IMG/VR virus record: IMGVR_UViG_3300024999_000152
Location: 1 to 49,018 of that record
Origin: a virus
DNA: 49,018 nucleotides
Direction: 5' to 3' (one strand)
The notes below the pieces were generated by a model that worked only from the letters and a program-made list of their open reading frames with translations, searched no databases and was not told where the DNA came from. This document shows, piece after piece, positions 30,763 to 38,908 of the stretch. Position numbers and translations under genes: made by a program. Position 1 is the stretch's first letter. Every line of letters starts with the position of its first letter.

Positions 30763-30963
30763 TTAAAGATTCGTTAAAAACTTGTTAATTTCTGCTTTTA
30801 TTTTTTCTTTACTACTACAATCAAAAAGATTATCAATCTCATCTTTAATCATTATTGACAATCCAGTTTTATTAATAATATTTTTATCAATTAATAAAGA
30901 TATTAAAGAGTCAATTTTAATTCTATCAATTGCTTCAAATTCAGCTAATGTTAATTTACTCAT
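30763..30963 (-). CDS. hypothetical helical protein (66 aa)
   Basis: Not recognised. Repeated Ile/Leu-Asp-Lys helices (IDSLISLLIDKNIINK, FDCSSKEKIKAEI). A reading frame on the other strand is a shadow. GGAGG lies 8-9 bases upstream. Confidence 0.55.
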   Translation of the reverse strand: MSKLTLAEFEAIDRIKIDSLISLLIDKNIINKTGLSIMIKDEIDNLFDCSSKEKIKAEINKFLTNL

Positions 30964-31010
30964 TTCTTATTACCTCCTCAAATTTCCCATCTAATCAAAG
31001 TTTTAAAGTA

Positions 31011-31292
31011 TTACTCTTCAATTTTTTCTAAATTATATGATAAAAATGCTTTTTTAGAAATAATAGTGTCTTTTTGTTTTATCCATTCTTCAGCTTCTAT
31101 TTGAGAATCAAATGATTCTGGTCTTATAAAAGATAACGGAATTACAAATATACGATACTTATCATTTGCATTATCTTTTACAATTTCATAGTATTGTAAA
31201 AACTTATTTGTGTTTTTGTTAAATATTGCAAATGTATGACTATTATTTACATTATCAAAATATTCTTTCTTAAAATCACTAAATGATTTCAT
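31011..31292 (-). CDS. hypothetical protein (93 aa)
   Basis: Not recognised. Ends in PESFDSQIEAEEWIKQKD, a phrase typical of small proteins with a DUF-type alpha-beta fold, and a basic tail. AGGAGG lies 8 bases before the ATG. Confidence 0.6.
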   Translation of the reverse strand: MKSFSDFKKEYFDNVNNSHTFAIFNKNTNKFLQYYEIVKDNANDKYRIFVIPLSFIRPESFDSQIEAEEWIKQKDTIISKKAFLSYNLEKIEE

Positions 31293-31337
31293 AATAAAAC
31301 CTCCTAATAATAGTTAAAGTTCCTCGGATTGCCGGAT

Positions 31338-31493
31338 TTATTTCCCTCCATGAATCCAAACATCTTCTTGACTATTCTCATGAACAGTAACACTTGATTC
31401 ACACATAATACAATTATAATGGTGAATCTCACTGTATCCAATACCTTCACTTGAATCAAATTCCATAGTTTCATTACAATATTTACAAATCAT
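31338..31493 (-). CDS. zinc-ribbon small protein (51 aa)
   Basis: CKYCNETMEFDS and NCIMCESSV form two CxxC pairs about 24 residues apart. GAGAGG precedes the ATG. Ends Gly-Gly-Lys like two other small proteins here. Confidence 0.65.
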   Translation of the reverse strand: MICKYCNETMEFDSSEGIGYSEIHHYNCIMCESSVTVHENSQEDVWIHGGK

Positions 31494-31531
31494 GTTTAAA
31501 CCTCTCCTTCGAATCTAGATATTGAATTGGT

Positions 31532-31696
31532 TTATAAATCAAAATATTCATTCATCAGTTCTTGAATCTTGTCCTCGATAATTTCCTTTTCAGATTCTTT
31601 ATAAGCAATCATATCCATAATATTCATTAATTTCAACCTAATATCTTTAATATCATTTTCATCATATTTATATTCAATAATCCTTGTCTTTTTCAT
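31532..31696 (-). CDS. hypothetical helical protein (54 aa)
   Basis: GGAGG 8 bases before the ATG at 31696. Charged helices (ENDIKDIRLKLMNIMD, SEKEIIEDKIQELM). Unknown. Confidence 0.6.
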   Translation of the reverse strand: MKKTRIIEYKYDENDIKDIRLKLMNIMDMIAYKESEKEIIEDKIQELMNEYFDL

Positions 31697-31708
31697 CTTT
31701 AAATCCTC

Positions 31709-32170
31709 CTATTCTTCCTCTTCAACTTCCCACTCATCTCTCCAACCCATTATTTCTTTTATCTTTTGAGAGTTATTGTTTAAAAACTTTGTAGCAAAAT
31801 TATCTGCATCTAATTCGCTAATGCCTGTTTTCTTAATATATTGATAATAATGACGTAATTCGTGCAATAAAGCATGTAAAGAATAAAACTGTTTACTATG
31901 AAAGTTATAATCATCATAATCTTGAGCAAATATAAAGACACACACTTTATCAAAGTAGGGAATATAAATACCTTCGACTTTACCTATAAGAATAGGAAGT
32001 ATCCTTAATGAAAGTAACATTAATAAACAATGAAGAAATCCTAATTTTAGAAGGTCAAATCTATTTTCGCAAATAATAATTTCTTTGGGTTTATATTCCT
32101 CACCTAGAAACTTCAGTATTTTGTTAAGTTGTTTATTGGTAATATACCGTTCATTGTTCTTAATTCTCAT
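31709..32170 (-). CDS. HExxH metallopeptidase-like protein (153 aa)
   Basis: LHALLHELRHYYQY gives HExxH, and SELDADNFATKFL about 17 residues on supplies a third-ligand Glu/Asp, the layout of zinc metallopeptidases related to ImmA/IrrE and other small gluzincins. A hydrophobic segment (LGFLHCLLMLLSLRILPIL) precedes the active site. ImmA-type enzymes cleave phage repressors; a similar role here is a guess, as no matching repressor gene adjoins. Confidence 0.65.
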   Translation of the reverse strand: MRIKNNERYITNKQLNKILKFLGEEYKPKEIIICENRFDLLKLGFLHCLLMLLSLRILPILIGKVEGIYIPYFDKVCVFIFAQDYDDYNFHSKQFYSLHALLHELRHYYQYIKKTGISELDADNFATKFLNNNSQKIKEIMGWRDEWEVEEEE

Positions 32171-32184
32171 TTTATACCTCGAAA

Positions 32185-32379
32185 TTACTTTTTCATATAC
32201 TTCAATACTTCATCTTTATATAAGGCATAATGGTAAAATGAATCGTCATATCTTACCTTAGTTAATTCATTTTCTAAAATAAATTTTTCCATTTCTTCTT
32301 TAGTTAATCCAAGTAATTCTCTAGCGTCTATATGATCTATTATATCTTCTATTTTTAACTCCTCCAATTTATTCATCAT
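32185..32379 (-). CDS. small HTH-like protein (64 aa)
   Basis: Taken from ATG 32379, which overlaps the end of the previous gene; a longer frame from 32484 reads that gene out of frame and is rejected. DARELLGLTKEEMEKFI followed by LYKDEVLKYMKK resembles the MerR/excisionase-type HTH of small phage proteins. GGAGGAG occurs seven codons inside the frame, so a shorter product is possible. Confidence 0.5.
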   Translation of the reverse strand: MMNKLEELKIEDIIDHIDARELLGLTKEEMEKFILENELTKVRYDDSFYHYALYKDEVLKYMKK

Positions 32380-32527
32380 TACTGCATTGACAATGATAAT
32401 CAGGTGTATAGTATCCACAATGATAACAAAAGGCATGTAGAATATCCAATCGTTGTTCCTCTGATAATTCTTTAACCGTTTCAATAATTTCTCTTTGTTC
32501 TTGAGTTATAAATTCAAAATTTGTCAA
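32369..32527 (-). CDS. Cys/His-rich small protein (52 aa)
   Basis: TTG at 32527 lies 8 bases after AGGAG; an in-frame ATG at 32548 has no site of its own. Acidic helix, then CYHCGYYTPDYHCQC, a probable zinc knuckle. Confidence 0.55.
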   Translation of the reverse strand: MTNFEFITQEQREIIETVKELSEEQRLDILHAFCYHCGYYTPDYHCQCSNDE

Positions 32528-32551
32528 ATCAATTTCTCCTATTCGCATTCA

Positions 32552-32785
32552 TTACTTTTCTAATGTGCAGTCTCTCTCTAACCATTCATCCACTTTATCA
32601 TTCAAAGTTTTAAGACTTTTATCCACACTTAAAACCCCATAACAGGATTTAAGTTTATCAAAAGAACTTTTATTAGCATTAACTAAACAAATATTCCCCA
32701 TTAATATATCATCAACAGTTCCATATTCCAATAATCCTGCAATTATTTCATCGTCTGTATTTTTAACTTTAACTAGAAATTTCAT
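32552..32785 (-). CDS. hypothetical protein (77 aa)
   Basis: Not recognised. Beta-strand start (MKFLVKVKNTDDEII) and helical end. AAAGGAG precedes the ATG by about 8 bases. Confidence 0.6.
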   Translation of the reverse strand: MKFLVKVKNTDDEIIAGLLEYGTVDDILMGNICLVNANKSSFDKLKSCYGVLSVDKSLKTLNDKVDEWLERDCTLEK

Positions 32786-32813
32786 ATGCTTTCTCCTTTC
32801 TTCTCACTTAAAT

Positions 32814-33041
32814 TTAAAGAAAAAACAACTCAGATTCATAAAACAATCTACTACCCATTTCTTCATTAACTTTCTGAATATTTTTATCATAAAATCTTAT
32901 TTGATATGGATTGCTAGTACCTTCTACTGCTTCAATAATTTCTCCTACCGCACCAATAAATCTTACTTCACCTTCTGAATCATCAAACATAATTTTAATA
33001 TCATCAACTGTCACTTCATCTCCAACTTTGAATTTCAACAT
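32814..33041 (-). CDS. hypothetical small beta-barrel-like protein (75 aa)
   Basis: Start at 33041 (MLKFKVGDEVTVDD) after AGGAG 10 bases upstream. KVGDEVTV, GEVRFIGAVGEI and NPYQIRFYD resemble SH3/KOW-like small domains that bind RNA or protein. Suggestive only. Confidence 0.6.
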   Translation of the reverse strand: MLKFKVGDEVTVDDIKIMFDDSEGEVRFIGAVGEIIEAVEGTSNPYQIRFYDKNIQKVNEEMGSRLFYESELFFL

Positions 33042-33067
33042 TACTTTATCACTCCTTTTAACTATAA

Positions 33068-33328
33068 TTAACGATTCAATTTGTGAATATCCACATAAGT
33101 CAAACATCTTGACTTCATATCACTCGTAAAGAATTCAATATTAAATATTCCTGCTTCGCAAGATGTAATTTTAATAAGGTTATTGTTAAGAATACAATCT
33201 TCAAACACTGTGTTTTTAATAATTGCTTGATAATGAGGATTGACATTACTAAAATGATTGCGAATACATTTTTCTACAATTTCTTCGTAATATTCTTCAG
33301 TATGACCTGTAAAACCATAAATATTCAT
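33068..33328 (-). CDS. hypothetical protein (86 aa)
   Basis: Not recognised. YGFTGHTEEYYEEIVEKC and a beta-rich second half with three Cys. GGAGTG lies 6-8 bases upstream. Confidence 0.6.
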   Translation of the reverse strand: MNIYGFTGHTEEYYEEIVEKCIRNHFSNVNPHYQAIIKNTVFEDCILNNNLIKITSCEAGIFNIEFFTSDMKSRCLTYVDIHKLNR

Positions 33329-33376
33329 TTAAAATCACTCCTTCTTAAAATCCAATCAATCCACACTTTTCTGGGA

Positions 33377-33625
33377 TTAACTATTTAATTTTTGTTCTTC
33401 AGCAAATTTTACTCCTGAATAAATAGCTTCTTTAAATGAATCACACGATTCTGTATAAAACATTTCACCTAATGAAGTATCCATTACTTCTACAGTATAA
33501 GTTATTAAATGGAATGCTCCATCATTTACACCTTGTTTATTACCATTATCTATTTGATTGACAGCTATACAATCAATAATGATACCTTTTTTGTTTAATG
33601 CTTGAATTCTCTCAAATATATCCAT
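33377..33625 (-). CDS. hypothetical protein (82 aa)
   Basis: Not recognised. Starts MDIFERIQALNKKGI; a conserved-looking SFKEAIYSGVKFAEEQ helix ends it, as in ribbon-helix type small proteins. GAGGAG precedes the ATG. Confidence 0.6.
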   Translation of the reverse strand: MDIFERIQALNKKGIIIDCIAVNQIDNGNKQGVNDGAFHLITYTVEVMDTSLGEMFYTESCDSFKEAIYSGVKFAEEQKLNS

Positions 33626-33649
33626 TTAGATTATCTCCTCGCTTATCAT

Positions 33650-33829
33650 TTATTGTACTATAAATTCTATTTGACCAACTATACAATTTTCAAAAGTAGA
33701 TGTTAAGCATCCATCAGTTTCTTGTGTTAAACATCTTAATAACGAATGCACTTTTGGACACCCATATTCACTATTTTTTAATGCTTTTATTAACCATTTC
33801 TTTTCGCTCTCATTACATATAATTTTCAT
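33650..33829 (-). CDS. Cys-containing small protein coupled to uvsE (59 aa)
   Basis: Its ATG overlaps the uvsE stop (ATGA) and GGGAGG lies within the uvsE 3' end, so it is translated with uvsE. Five Cys (CNES, GCP, RCL, GCL, NCI). Unknown function. Confidence 0.6.
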   Translation of the reverse strand: MKIICNESEKKWLIKALKNSEYGCPKVHSLLRCLTQETDGCLTSTFENCIVGQIEFIVQ

Positions 33830-34710
33830 TTTATTACCTCCCTCCTATAATCCTCAATAAACTTATCAACAGCCAAATCCTTATCTTTTGCCTCAATCAT
33901 TATATCGAATTCTAATCCCTTATACTTCTCAAAGAAATCCTTACAATAATTAAAATCAATCATGTCAGAATGATTTCTGAACTCCTTAATACTCTTTGGT
34001 GAACTAAGATGAATCTTAGGCACATTACCAACCCCACAAGTGGCAAATATCGCTTCTAAATCCAATTCTATACCATCATTATTACAAACACGATGATGAT
34101 GATAATCAAACACAATTTTAGCCCCAGTTTCCTTGTGTATTTCCATTATATCACTAATCGTATAACTTTTGTCATCATTCTCCAATAGAATATGATTTCT
34201 TAAATCCAATGGCAAACTATTAAAGACACCAATAAATCTTTTCATTGCTTCCGGCTTATTACCATAAACTCCACCAACATGAATTATGATATTAAAATCG
34301 CTTAGGCCCATAGCATTAAGAATATCATAATGATAAATTAAATCCTTGATAGAATTATTTACAACATCTTGTTTTGGACTGTTTATACAACACATTTGAG
34401 ATGGATGCATTGATAATATCATATTATTATTTTTTGCTATATCACCAATCATTTGCAAATCAGATTGTATCCAAGCCATATAATTAATATCTTTCATAAT
34501 TTCATGAGTGGCAAATGGAACTAAATCTGAACTGATTCTGAATAATTTAATTCCTTCTGAAATGCAATGTTGGATTGTACGCTCAGTTTCTTTAATATTG
34601 TGAGCAATGGCTTGTTTTAATCTGTATTCACTGAATGATGATAGACGGAATTTTTGGTACTTAGTGTTGCACTTTTTACTCATACAAGCGAATCCTACAT
34701 GCCTGATCAT
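33826..34710 (-). CDS. uvsE: UV DNA-damage endonuclease UvsE/UVDE
   Basis: 294 residues, a complete UVDE TIM barrel. Family signatures: HVGFACMSKKC, RISSDLVPFATH, LSMHPSQMCC, IIIHVGGVYGNK, ILLENDDKSY, IVFDYHHHR and KIHLSSPK supply the metal-binding His/Glu/Asp residues. It nicks DNA 5' of UV photoproducts, starting an excision pathway independent of UvrABC. In a phage it would repair packaged or replicating DNA. AGGAGG lies 8-9 bases before the ATG. Confidence 0.95.
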   Translation of the reverse strand: MIRHVGFACMSKKCNTKYQKFRLSSFSEYRLKQAIAHNIKETERTIQHCISEGIKLFRISSDLVPFATHEIMKDINYMAWIQSDLQMIGDIAKNNNMILSMHPSQMCCINSPKQDVVNNSIKDLIYHYDILNAMGLSDFNIIIHVGGVYGNKPEAMKRFIGVFNSLPLDLRNHILLENDDKSYTISDIMEIHKETGAKIVFDYHHHRVCNNDGIELDLEAIFATCGVGNVPKIHLSSPKSIKEFRNHSDMIDFNYCKDFFEKYKGLEFDIMIEAKDKDLAVDKFIEDYRREVIK

Positions 34711-34812
34711 ATGTAATTCCTCCTATAACTTTAATATAATTACTGTAACACGCAATGAAGAATATTGCAATAATTATATTTAAATTTAAGCCCTTATATA
34801 AAAAGTATTAAA

Positions 34813-35031
34813 CTATTCACCTCTTGGATATTCAGATTTACATTCATCACATCTAAGTACCGAAAACCCATCTCTACAAGTCCAAGGATCAGTACCCTCG
34901 TCTTCTATCAACTTTTTGTCATACTTTAAACAACGAGTATTGTTTTTGTTTAAATATTCACATCTTGAATCATTATGAAATATACTCGTAGCCCATTCAC
35001 AGTGGTTAAATCCTTCAATTTTTATTGGCAT
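34813..35031 (-). CDS. Cys-rich small protein (72 aa)
   Basis: Seven Cys: HCEWA, RCEYL, RCLKY, WTCRD and CDECKSEY. Mixed spacing as in small treble-clef proteins. The 100 bases upstream contain no gene. Unknown role. Confidence 0.6.
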   Translation of the reverse strand: MPIKIEGFNHCEWATSIFHNDSRCEYLNKNNTRCLKYDKKLIEDEGTDPWTCRDGFSVLRCDECKSEYPRGE

Positions 35032-35049
35032 TTTAAACCTCTTTTCAAT

Positions 35050-35241
35050 TTAATTTTTAAACCATTTAATATACTTCTTTTCAGCTAACAAATATTTATC
35101 ATTACAGTCTAATTCATATCCATCATAGATCACATTACATGAATTGCAATAATATATGGGTATTACCTTTCCGTGCTTACCATTTTTAGATTTAATACTA
35201 TTGTCCGTAAACAAAAGAACATTACCACATTGACAATTCAT
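35050..35241 (-). CDS. zinc-ribbon protein (63 aa)
   Basis: Start at 35241 (MNCQCGNVLL), 6 bases after GAGGAAG. CQCG and YYCNSCNVIYDG form a ribbon with a 27-residue loop. Lys-rich C-terminus. Confidence 0.65.
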   Translation of the reverse strand: MNCQCGNVLLFTDNSIKSKNGKHGKVIPIYYCNSCNVIYDGYELDCNDKYLLAEKKYIKWFKN

Positions 35242-35284
35242 AATAAACTTCCTCTCTAAAATCAATTGAAAGAATAATTTTATT

Positions 35285-35647
35285 CTAGATTTCTTCTGTA
35301 TCTTCTAACATCTTCATTTCCTTTTGTAACCCCTCTAATCCTGCCGATATAAGTTTGTTCATTACAAACCCCTCTACTTCACCTTTTGCTTCGAGGACTG
35401 TTTTATCCATTTGTTCGTTAAAACTACTTTGAATAAAAGGAACATTACTTTCAATTTCTTGTCTCAACATTTTAATCCCATTTAATATTGCTTCTTTATC
35501 TGATTTTGTGGGAGGTTTCTTATCAGATAATAATGCTTCTGCTTGCTCAGTTAATACTCTAAGTGACTTTCCGATTTTCAGCATTTCCTTTTCAAATTCT
35601 TTCTCAAATTCCTGACGTTTATCAAATTGTGGGCAATCTTCAATCAT
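35285..35647 (-). CDS. hypothetical coiled-coil protein (120 aa)
   Basis: Long charged helices (FEKEFEKEMLKIGKSL; AILNGIKMLRQEIESN) suggest a coiled coil. Single Cys. The gene ends close to the next start and is not recognised. Confidence 0.6.
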   Translation of the reverse strand: MIEDCPQFDKRQEFEKEFEKEMLKIGKSLRVLTEQAEALLSDKKPPTKSDKEAILNGIKMLRQEIESNVPFIQSSFNEQMDKTVLEAKGEVEGFVMNKLISAGLEGLQKEMKMLEDTEEI

Positions 35648-35659
35648 TCTACCATCTAA

Positions 35660-35938
35660 TCATCTGAGTGTAACAGGGACTCCATCTCCCACATTCATAG
35701 AAGTAATTGCTTCTGCGAATTGTGAATATGACATTTCAACTTCGATATAAGGTTTTGAATTAGCATGAAACCAATCCCTATTTAACATCCGATCAATTTT
35801 GGCAGGAGCAATTTTAAGTCTAATAGTATGACTATGTTGAATTGAACTTCCAAATAAATTCTGGCTGAAACTACATGAACTTCTTGTAATACCTAGCATT
35901 GCAAAACTTTCATGCTCAATAGTTATACGATCATCCAT
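35660..35938 (-). CDS. conserved phage protein of unknown function (92 aa)
   Basis: The pattern HSHTIRLKIAPAKIDR, LNRDWFHANSK, EVEMSYSQFAEAITSM and NVGDGVPVTLR occurs in many tailed-phage early regions (recalled, not searched). No biochemical function known to me. Good evidence that the segment is phage-derived. Confidence 0.7.
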   Translation of the reverse strand: MDDRITIEHESFAMLGITRSSCSFSQNLFGSSIQHSHTIRLKIAPAKIDRMLNRDWFHANSKPYIEVEMSYSQFAEAITSMNVGDGVPVTLR

Positions 35939-35979
35939 TTATGTAACCTTCTTTCTTAAAATACTTCCAAACTTAATTT

Positions 35980-36246
35980 TTATCGTATATTTGGTTCAAT
36001 TCCTAATTTTTTACACTCATCACGATATTCACTGATCGCTTGAATTTCAAGAAAATCTAAATCAAGCACAGGATTTGGTTTACATTCTCGAAAACTATAT
36101 CCTCTGCTATTAATGTATTGCTCAAGTGTCAAACCTCTATCGTTAATAAAATATTCCTTTATCATGGGAATCAATTGATAATCGGTAGCACTTGATTCTA
36201 CGTCATAATCGCCTCGACCATCTTCCCTTATAGTGACTCTAAACAT
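35980..36246 (-). CDS. hypothetical protein (88 aa)
   Basis: Start at 36246 (MFRVTIREDGRGD), 8 bases after AAAGGAG. Beta start then helices, with RGYSFRECKPN. Not recognised. Confidence 0.6.
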   Translation of the reverse strand: MFRVTIREDGRGDYDVESSATDYQLIPMIKEYFINDRGLTLEQYINSRGYSFRECKPNPVLDLDFLEIQAISEYRDECKKLGIEPNIR

Positions 36247-36285
36247 ATTAATTTTCTCCTTTCTAATACCTTTCAAATTCGTCTT

Positions 36286-36696
36286 TTAAATCCTATCTTC
36301 ACAAATTTCCTTTAACTCATTTGCATAAGCAATCAGTTTACTAATTGCAATTCTTTCACCGTCATAATTATCGCAATCACCTGTGTAAGTTACTATAACT
36401 CCGATATTATCCAATTGATGATATAGAATATTAAATTCTAATTCTAATATATCAGATAAGTATTCACCATTAGCAATAATTACACTTTCATAAGTGTTTA
36501 GATTTTTCAATTGTTTTTCACTTATTGCATCAATAATATGCCCATTGTTAGAATATAAATAAGGATCAACTCTATAATAATTATCTTTCTTACCACTTAT
36601 TTTAAATGGACTATCTAAATCAATTTTAATAATATCTTTGCTGACTGTTTTCATAATATTCAACTCTGGTATAAAAACTGTCATATAAGTTTTCAT
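36286..36696 (-). CDS. hypothetical protein preceded by a structured leader (136 aa)
   Basis: Start at 36696 (MKTYMTVFIP), 9 bases after AAAGGAG. Not recognised. Its message would carry the candidate structured RNA at 36730-36860 directly before the binding site, so it may be regulated by it. Confidence 0.6.
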   Translation of the reverse strand: MKTYMTVFIPELNIMKTVSKDIIKIDLDSPFKISGKKDNYYRVDPYLYSNNGHIIDAISEKQLKNLNTYESVIIANGEYLSDILELEFNILYHQLDNIGVIVTYTGDCDNYDGERIAISKLIAYANELKEICEDRI

Positions 36697-36729
36697 TAGT
36701 TTCGCTCCTTTCAATTTTTATTATGTAAT

Positions 36730-36860
36730 ATCCCCTAAGTTCCTATTCCTTGGGGATGGAGCGTCTTCATCTGCCAGTTGCACACAGATGTTCCCCATAA
36801 CACTTCAACTATCTTGTGTTAGTCAGGCACAAGATTAGCTCACCTTTCGCATCTCAGCAC
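36730..36860 (-). ncRNA. candidate structured RNA / leader switch
   Basis: A GC-richer, gene-free interval. Minus-strand stems: ATCTTGTG/CACAAGAT (36828-36835 with 36811-36818, 9-base loop, extendable past a bulged A); CATCTG/CAGATG (36785-36790 with 36768-36773) enclosed by TGGGG/CCCCA (36793-36797 with 36751-36755). The same CCCC can instead pair as ATCCCC/GGGGAT (36752-36757 with 36730-36735), just before the ribosome binding site. Two exclusive pairings are what a riboswitch-type leader would show. No known consensus recognised. Confidence 0.5.
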
Positions 36861-36892
36861 AGATAATTTGGGCAAATTATATTAATGAGACT

Positions 36893-37117
36893 TTACTCTG
36901 GTAAAACCTCAAACGTAACTTTTAATTCAGTATTTTTATCATCAATAAAAGCAAATGGATCTTGCTCAATACATTCAGTATCAAATTTAGATGCTTCTTC
37001 AATCGTTTGACAAGGAGGCATTGGATGTTTTTCACTACCCATATTTTGATAATCGGCTAAGTTGATCTCATACTCTCTAGTGACCACCATAGTAAATTTA
37101 ACTTTTCTCTTTTCCAT
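36893..37117 (-). CDS. hypothetical protein (74 aa)
   Basis: Start at 37117 (MEKRKVKFTMVV), 8 bases after GAGGTGG. Beta strands at each end (VKFTMVVTREYEI; LKVTFEVLPE) and an acidic middle. Not recognised. Confidence 0.6.
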   Translation of the reverse strand: MEKRKVKFTMVVTREYEINLADYQNMGSEKHPMPPCQTIEEASKFDTECIEQDPFAFIDDKNTELKVTFEVLPE

Positions 37118-37186
37118 TTTATCTTCCACCTCTCAAAATTTATCTTATCCTATTCTACCATACCATCAATCTATACGTCAACCACT

Positions 37187-37381
37187 TTAATAAATTTTAT
37201 TTTTACATTTAATATTCTTAGTTTTCTTACCAAAAAGTGTAATCTCATATCCATTATCATTACAATATTTGTCTACTTCTGGATAAGTATCAAATTCTCT
37301 CAATAATTCTTTTGTCTCAATATTCTGCACTACCCATAACCATTTACCAGATTCATTTGTGAGAATGGTTTTTACATGCAT
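37187..37381 (-). CDS. hypothetical protein (64 aa)
   Basis: Not recognised. NESGKWLWVVQNIETKEL and FDTYPEVDKYCNDNGYEI look like a small alpha-beta domain; Lys-rich tail. AAGGA precedes the ATG. Confidence 0.6.
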   Translation of the reverse strand: MHVKTILTNESGKWLWVVQNIETKELLREFDTYPEVDKYCNDNGYEITLFGKKTKNIKCKNKIY

Positions 37382-37396
37382 ATCTATCCTTCCTTT

Positions 37397-37576
37397 CTAT
37401 TTCACAATCCCTAAAATAATATTACCAATAATCTCAGTTTTATTCTCATTACCCCTTACTGGCAGATTCAAACATTTTGCAACTTTAATAACTTCTTTAA
37501 TTTTTAATGGTTTTAATATTTGCTTTATTTCATTAGGGTTGTTTGAGATTTTAATATAATTAATAATATTTTGCAT
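37397..37576 (-). CDS. SAP/Rho-N-like small protein (59 aa)
   Basis: GAGAGGTG 7 bases before the ATG at 37576. LKIKEVIKVAKCLNLPVRG followed by NKTEIIGNII resembles the helix-extended-helix SAP fold that binds nucleic acid. Found by reading the gap. Confidence 0.55.
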   Translation of the reverse strand: MQNIINYIKISNNPNEIKQILKPLKIKEVIKVAKCLNLPVRGNENKTEIIGNIILGIVK

Positions 37577-37663
37577 GATTTTTCACCTCTCATGCTTAAT
37601 TATACATGCAATTGTTTGTTTTTTCTAGTATTAAATTCCAAATAAAATGGTTGTTATCTTCAT

Positions 37664-37903
37664 TTAAAACTTAAATTGGTTTTTATATCTTGCTCCAACG
37701 ATGGTATTATAGATATAATCTCTCATAATTTCAAATTGTTTTTCATTGCTTGTCTCTCTTAATTTTTTAATGGCTTCGCCTAAGTCAATCATCACTTCAT
37801 TGAAAGGTCTATAATTCCCATCTTGTTCGCACATTTGGAAACCTAGATTTTTTAATACCTTCTCCACACCATTTATCTCTGTTTCTCTTAAATCATTTTC
37901 CAA
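37664..37903 (-). CDS. 79-aa protein resembling a tail tape-measure segment
   Basis: VEKVLKNLGFQMCEQDGNYR, then FNEVMIDLGEAIKKL and NTIVGARYKNQF follow the conserved motif of TP901-type tape-measure proteins (LG..V.D..G..R...DVL.DL...., then GTR..N.F). Those proteins are many times longer. No tail genes adjoin. Resemblance noted by eye. Confidence 0.55.
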   Translation of the reverse strand: MENDLRETEINGVEKVLKNLGFQMCEQDGNYRPFNEVMIDLGEAIKKLRETSNEKQFEIMRDYIYNTIVGARYKNQFKF

Positions 37904-37918
37904 TCTAACTTCCTCACT

Positions 37919-38104
37919 TCATCTTATATTATAAACTAACTTTTCTTTGCAATTTGAACAATATGTACCAAATTCAATATTTCTCACATTTATTTCTTTA
38001 GAATCACAATAGCGATCAAAGTTTGCACAAGCATACCAATGTTCAGTATTCTCACATTTTCCTTCTTCACAAGAATGACAAATTAACTTTTCACATATAT
38101 TCAT
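37919..38104 (-). CDS. Cys-rich small protein (61 aa)
   Basis: Eight Cys, including CHSCEEGKC and CSNCKEK. Likely two zinc sites. AGGAG lies close upstream. Confidence 0.65.
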   Translation of the reverse strand: MNICEKLICHSCEEGKCENTEHWYACANFDRYCDSKEINVRNIEFGTYCSNCKEKLVYNIR

Positions 38105-38119
38105 TTAAATCTCTCCTAT

Positions 38120-38332
38120 TCAATAACCTTCCAATAATACAAAATAATTTTTTTTCAAAACCAAATCTTTTAGCGTTTGATCATAAAGTTTACCTGCTTT
38201 TAAATCTTTTGGATATTCTACTTGACATTCCTGAAATGTTTTTTCTCCGAATTTGCAATAATAAACATATTTCTTAACTTCCACTTGATTGTTGCAATTT
38301 TCACAACAACGCTTTATCCCGAATCCTGCCAT
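38120..38332 (-). CDS. Cys-rich small protein (70 aa)
   Basis: KRCCENCNNQVE near the start and two later Cys. The middle (YVYYCKFGEKTFQECQVEYP) recalls small phage zinc proteins. AGGAGGG precedes the ATG. Confidence 0.6.
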   Translation of the reverse strand: MAGFGIKRCCENCNNQVEVKKYVYYCKFGEKTFQECQVEYPKDLKAGKLYDQTLKDLVLKKNYFVLLEGY

Positions 38333-38380
38333 ATTTAACCCTCCTAATTTAGAATCACCGTTTTATTCTACTCTAACTCC

Positions 38381-38866
38381 TTACCAACTAATCCCCCACT
38401 CTTCACGATAATGTTCTTTAGCATAATCAAATTCGTGTATACTAATAGCATGTTTATAATATTCTTTTTTCTTTGCCTTATACATAGAACTTTTTCCTTC
38501 ACTATAAACATAATAATGTGCTAAATATACATATTCATCATCTTCATCGACATATCCAAAAAAGTCTTGTTTATAATATATCGCACCACGCTTAGTATTT
38601 TCACAATGTTTTGTAACGGTAAAAACCCCATCATATAATTTAATAACATAAAAATTATCATTTGGGCAAGATTGCCCATCATAACATGCAAGTTAAATAT
38701 AGTTTTTTATAACCTTTACAACGTGGGATATAGAATATCTATCTGTAAAAATTCCCTCAATTTTAGAATCTGATCTATCATTACTTCTTAATACTTCAAA
38801 CTTATAGATTTCAAATAATCTAATACTATCCCCTATCTTAACATCCTTAAAATTCTTCTTATCCAT
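38381..38866 (-). pseudogene. paralogue of the 167-aa protein, broken by TAA
   Basis: Collinear with the protein at 28711-29214: NFKDVKIGDSIRL, YKFEVLRSNDR, then TAA (38693-38695) at codon 58, then YDGQSCPNDNFYVIKLYDGV and on to codon 161. Identity looks above half across the whole length, so it arose by duplication and lost function by a point change. Confidence 0.8.
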
Positions 38867-38908
38867 TTTTCAAATCCAAAATGAAGATAAAATGCGTGTT
38901 TGAATTGG

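Noticed and set aside
32185-32484. 99-codon frame with a hydrophobic N-terminus
   Set aside because: The first 35 codons overlap a better gene (CYHCGYY protein) read in another frame; only the last 64 codons look coding.
36717-36892. Group I intron, hammerhead or TPP riboswitch
   Set aside because: CTGAGATGCGAAAG and AAGATAG look suggestive, but the other conserved elements of these RNAs are missing and no gene is split here.
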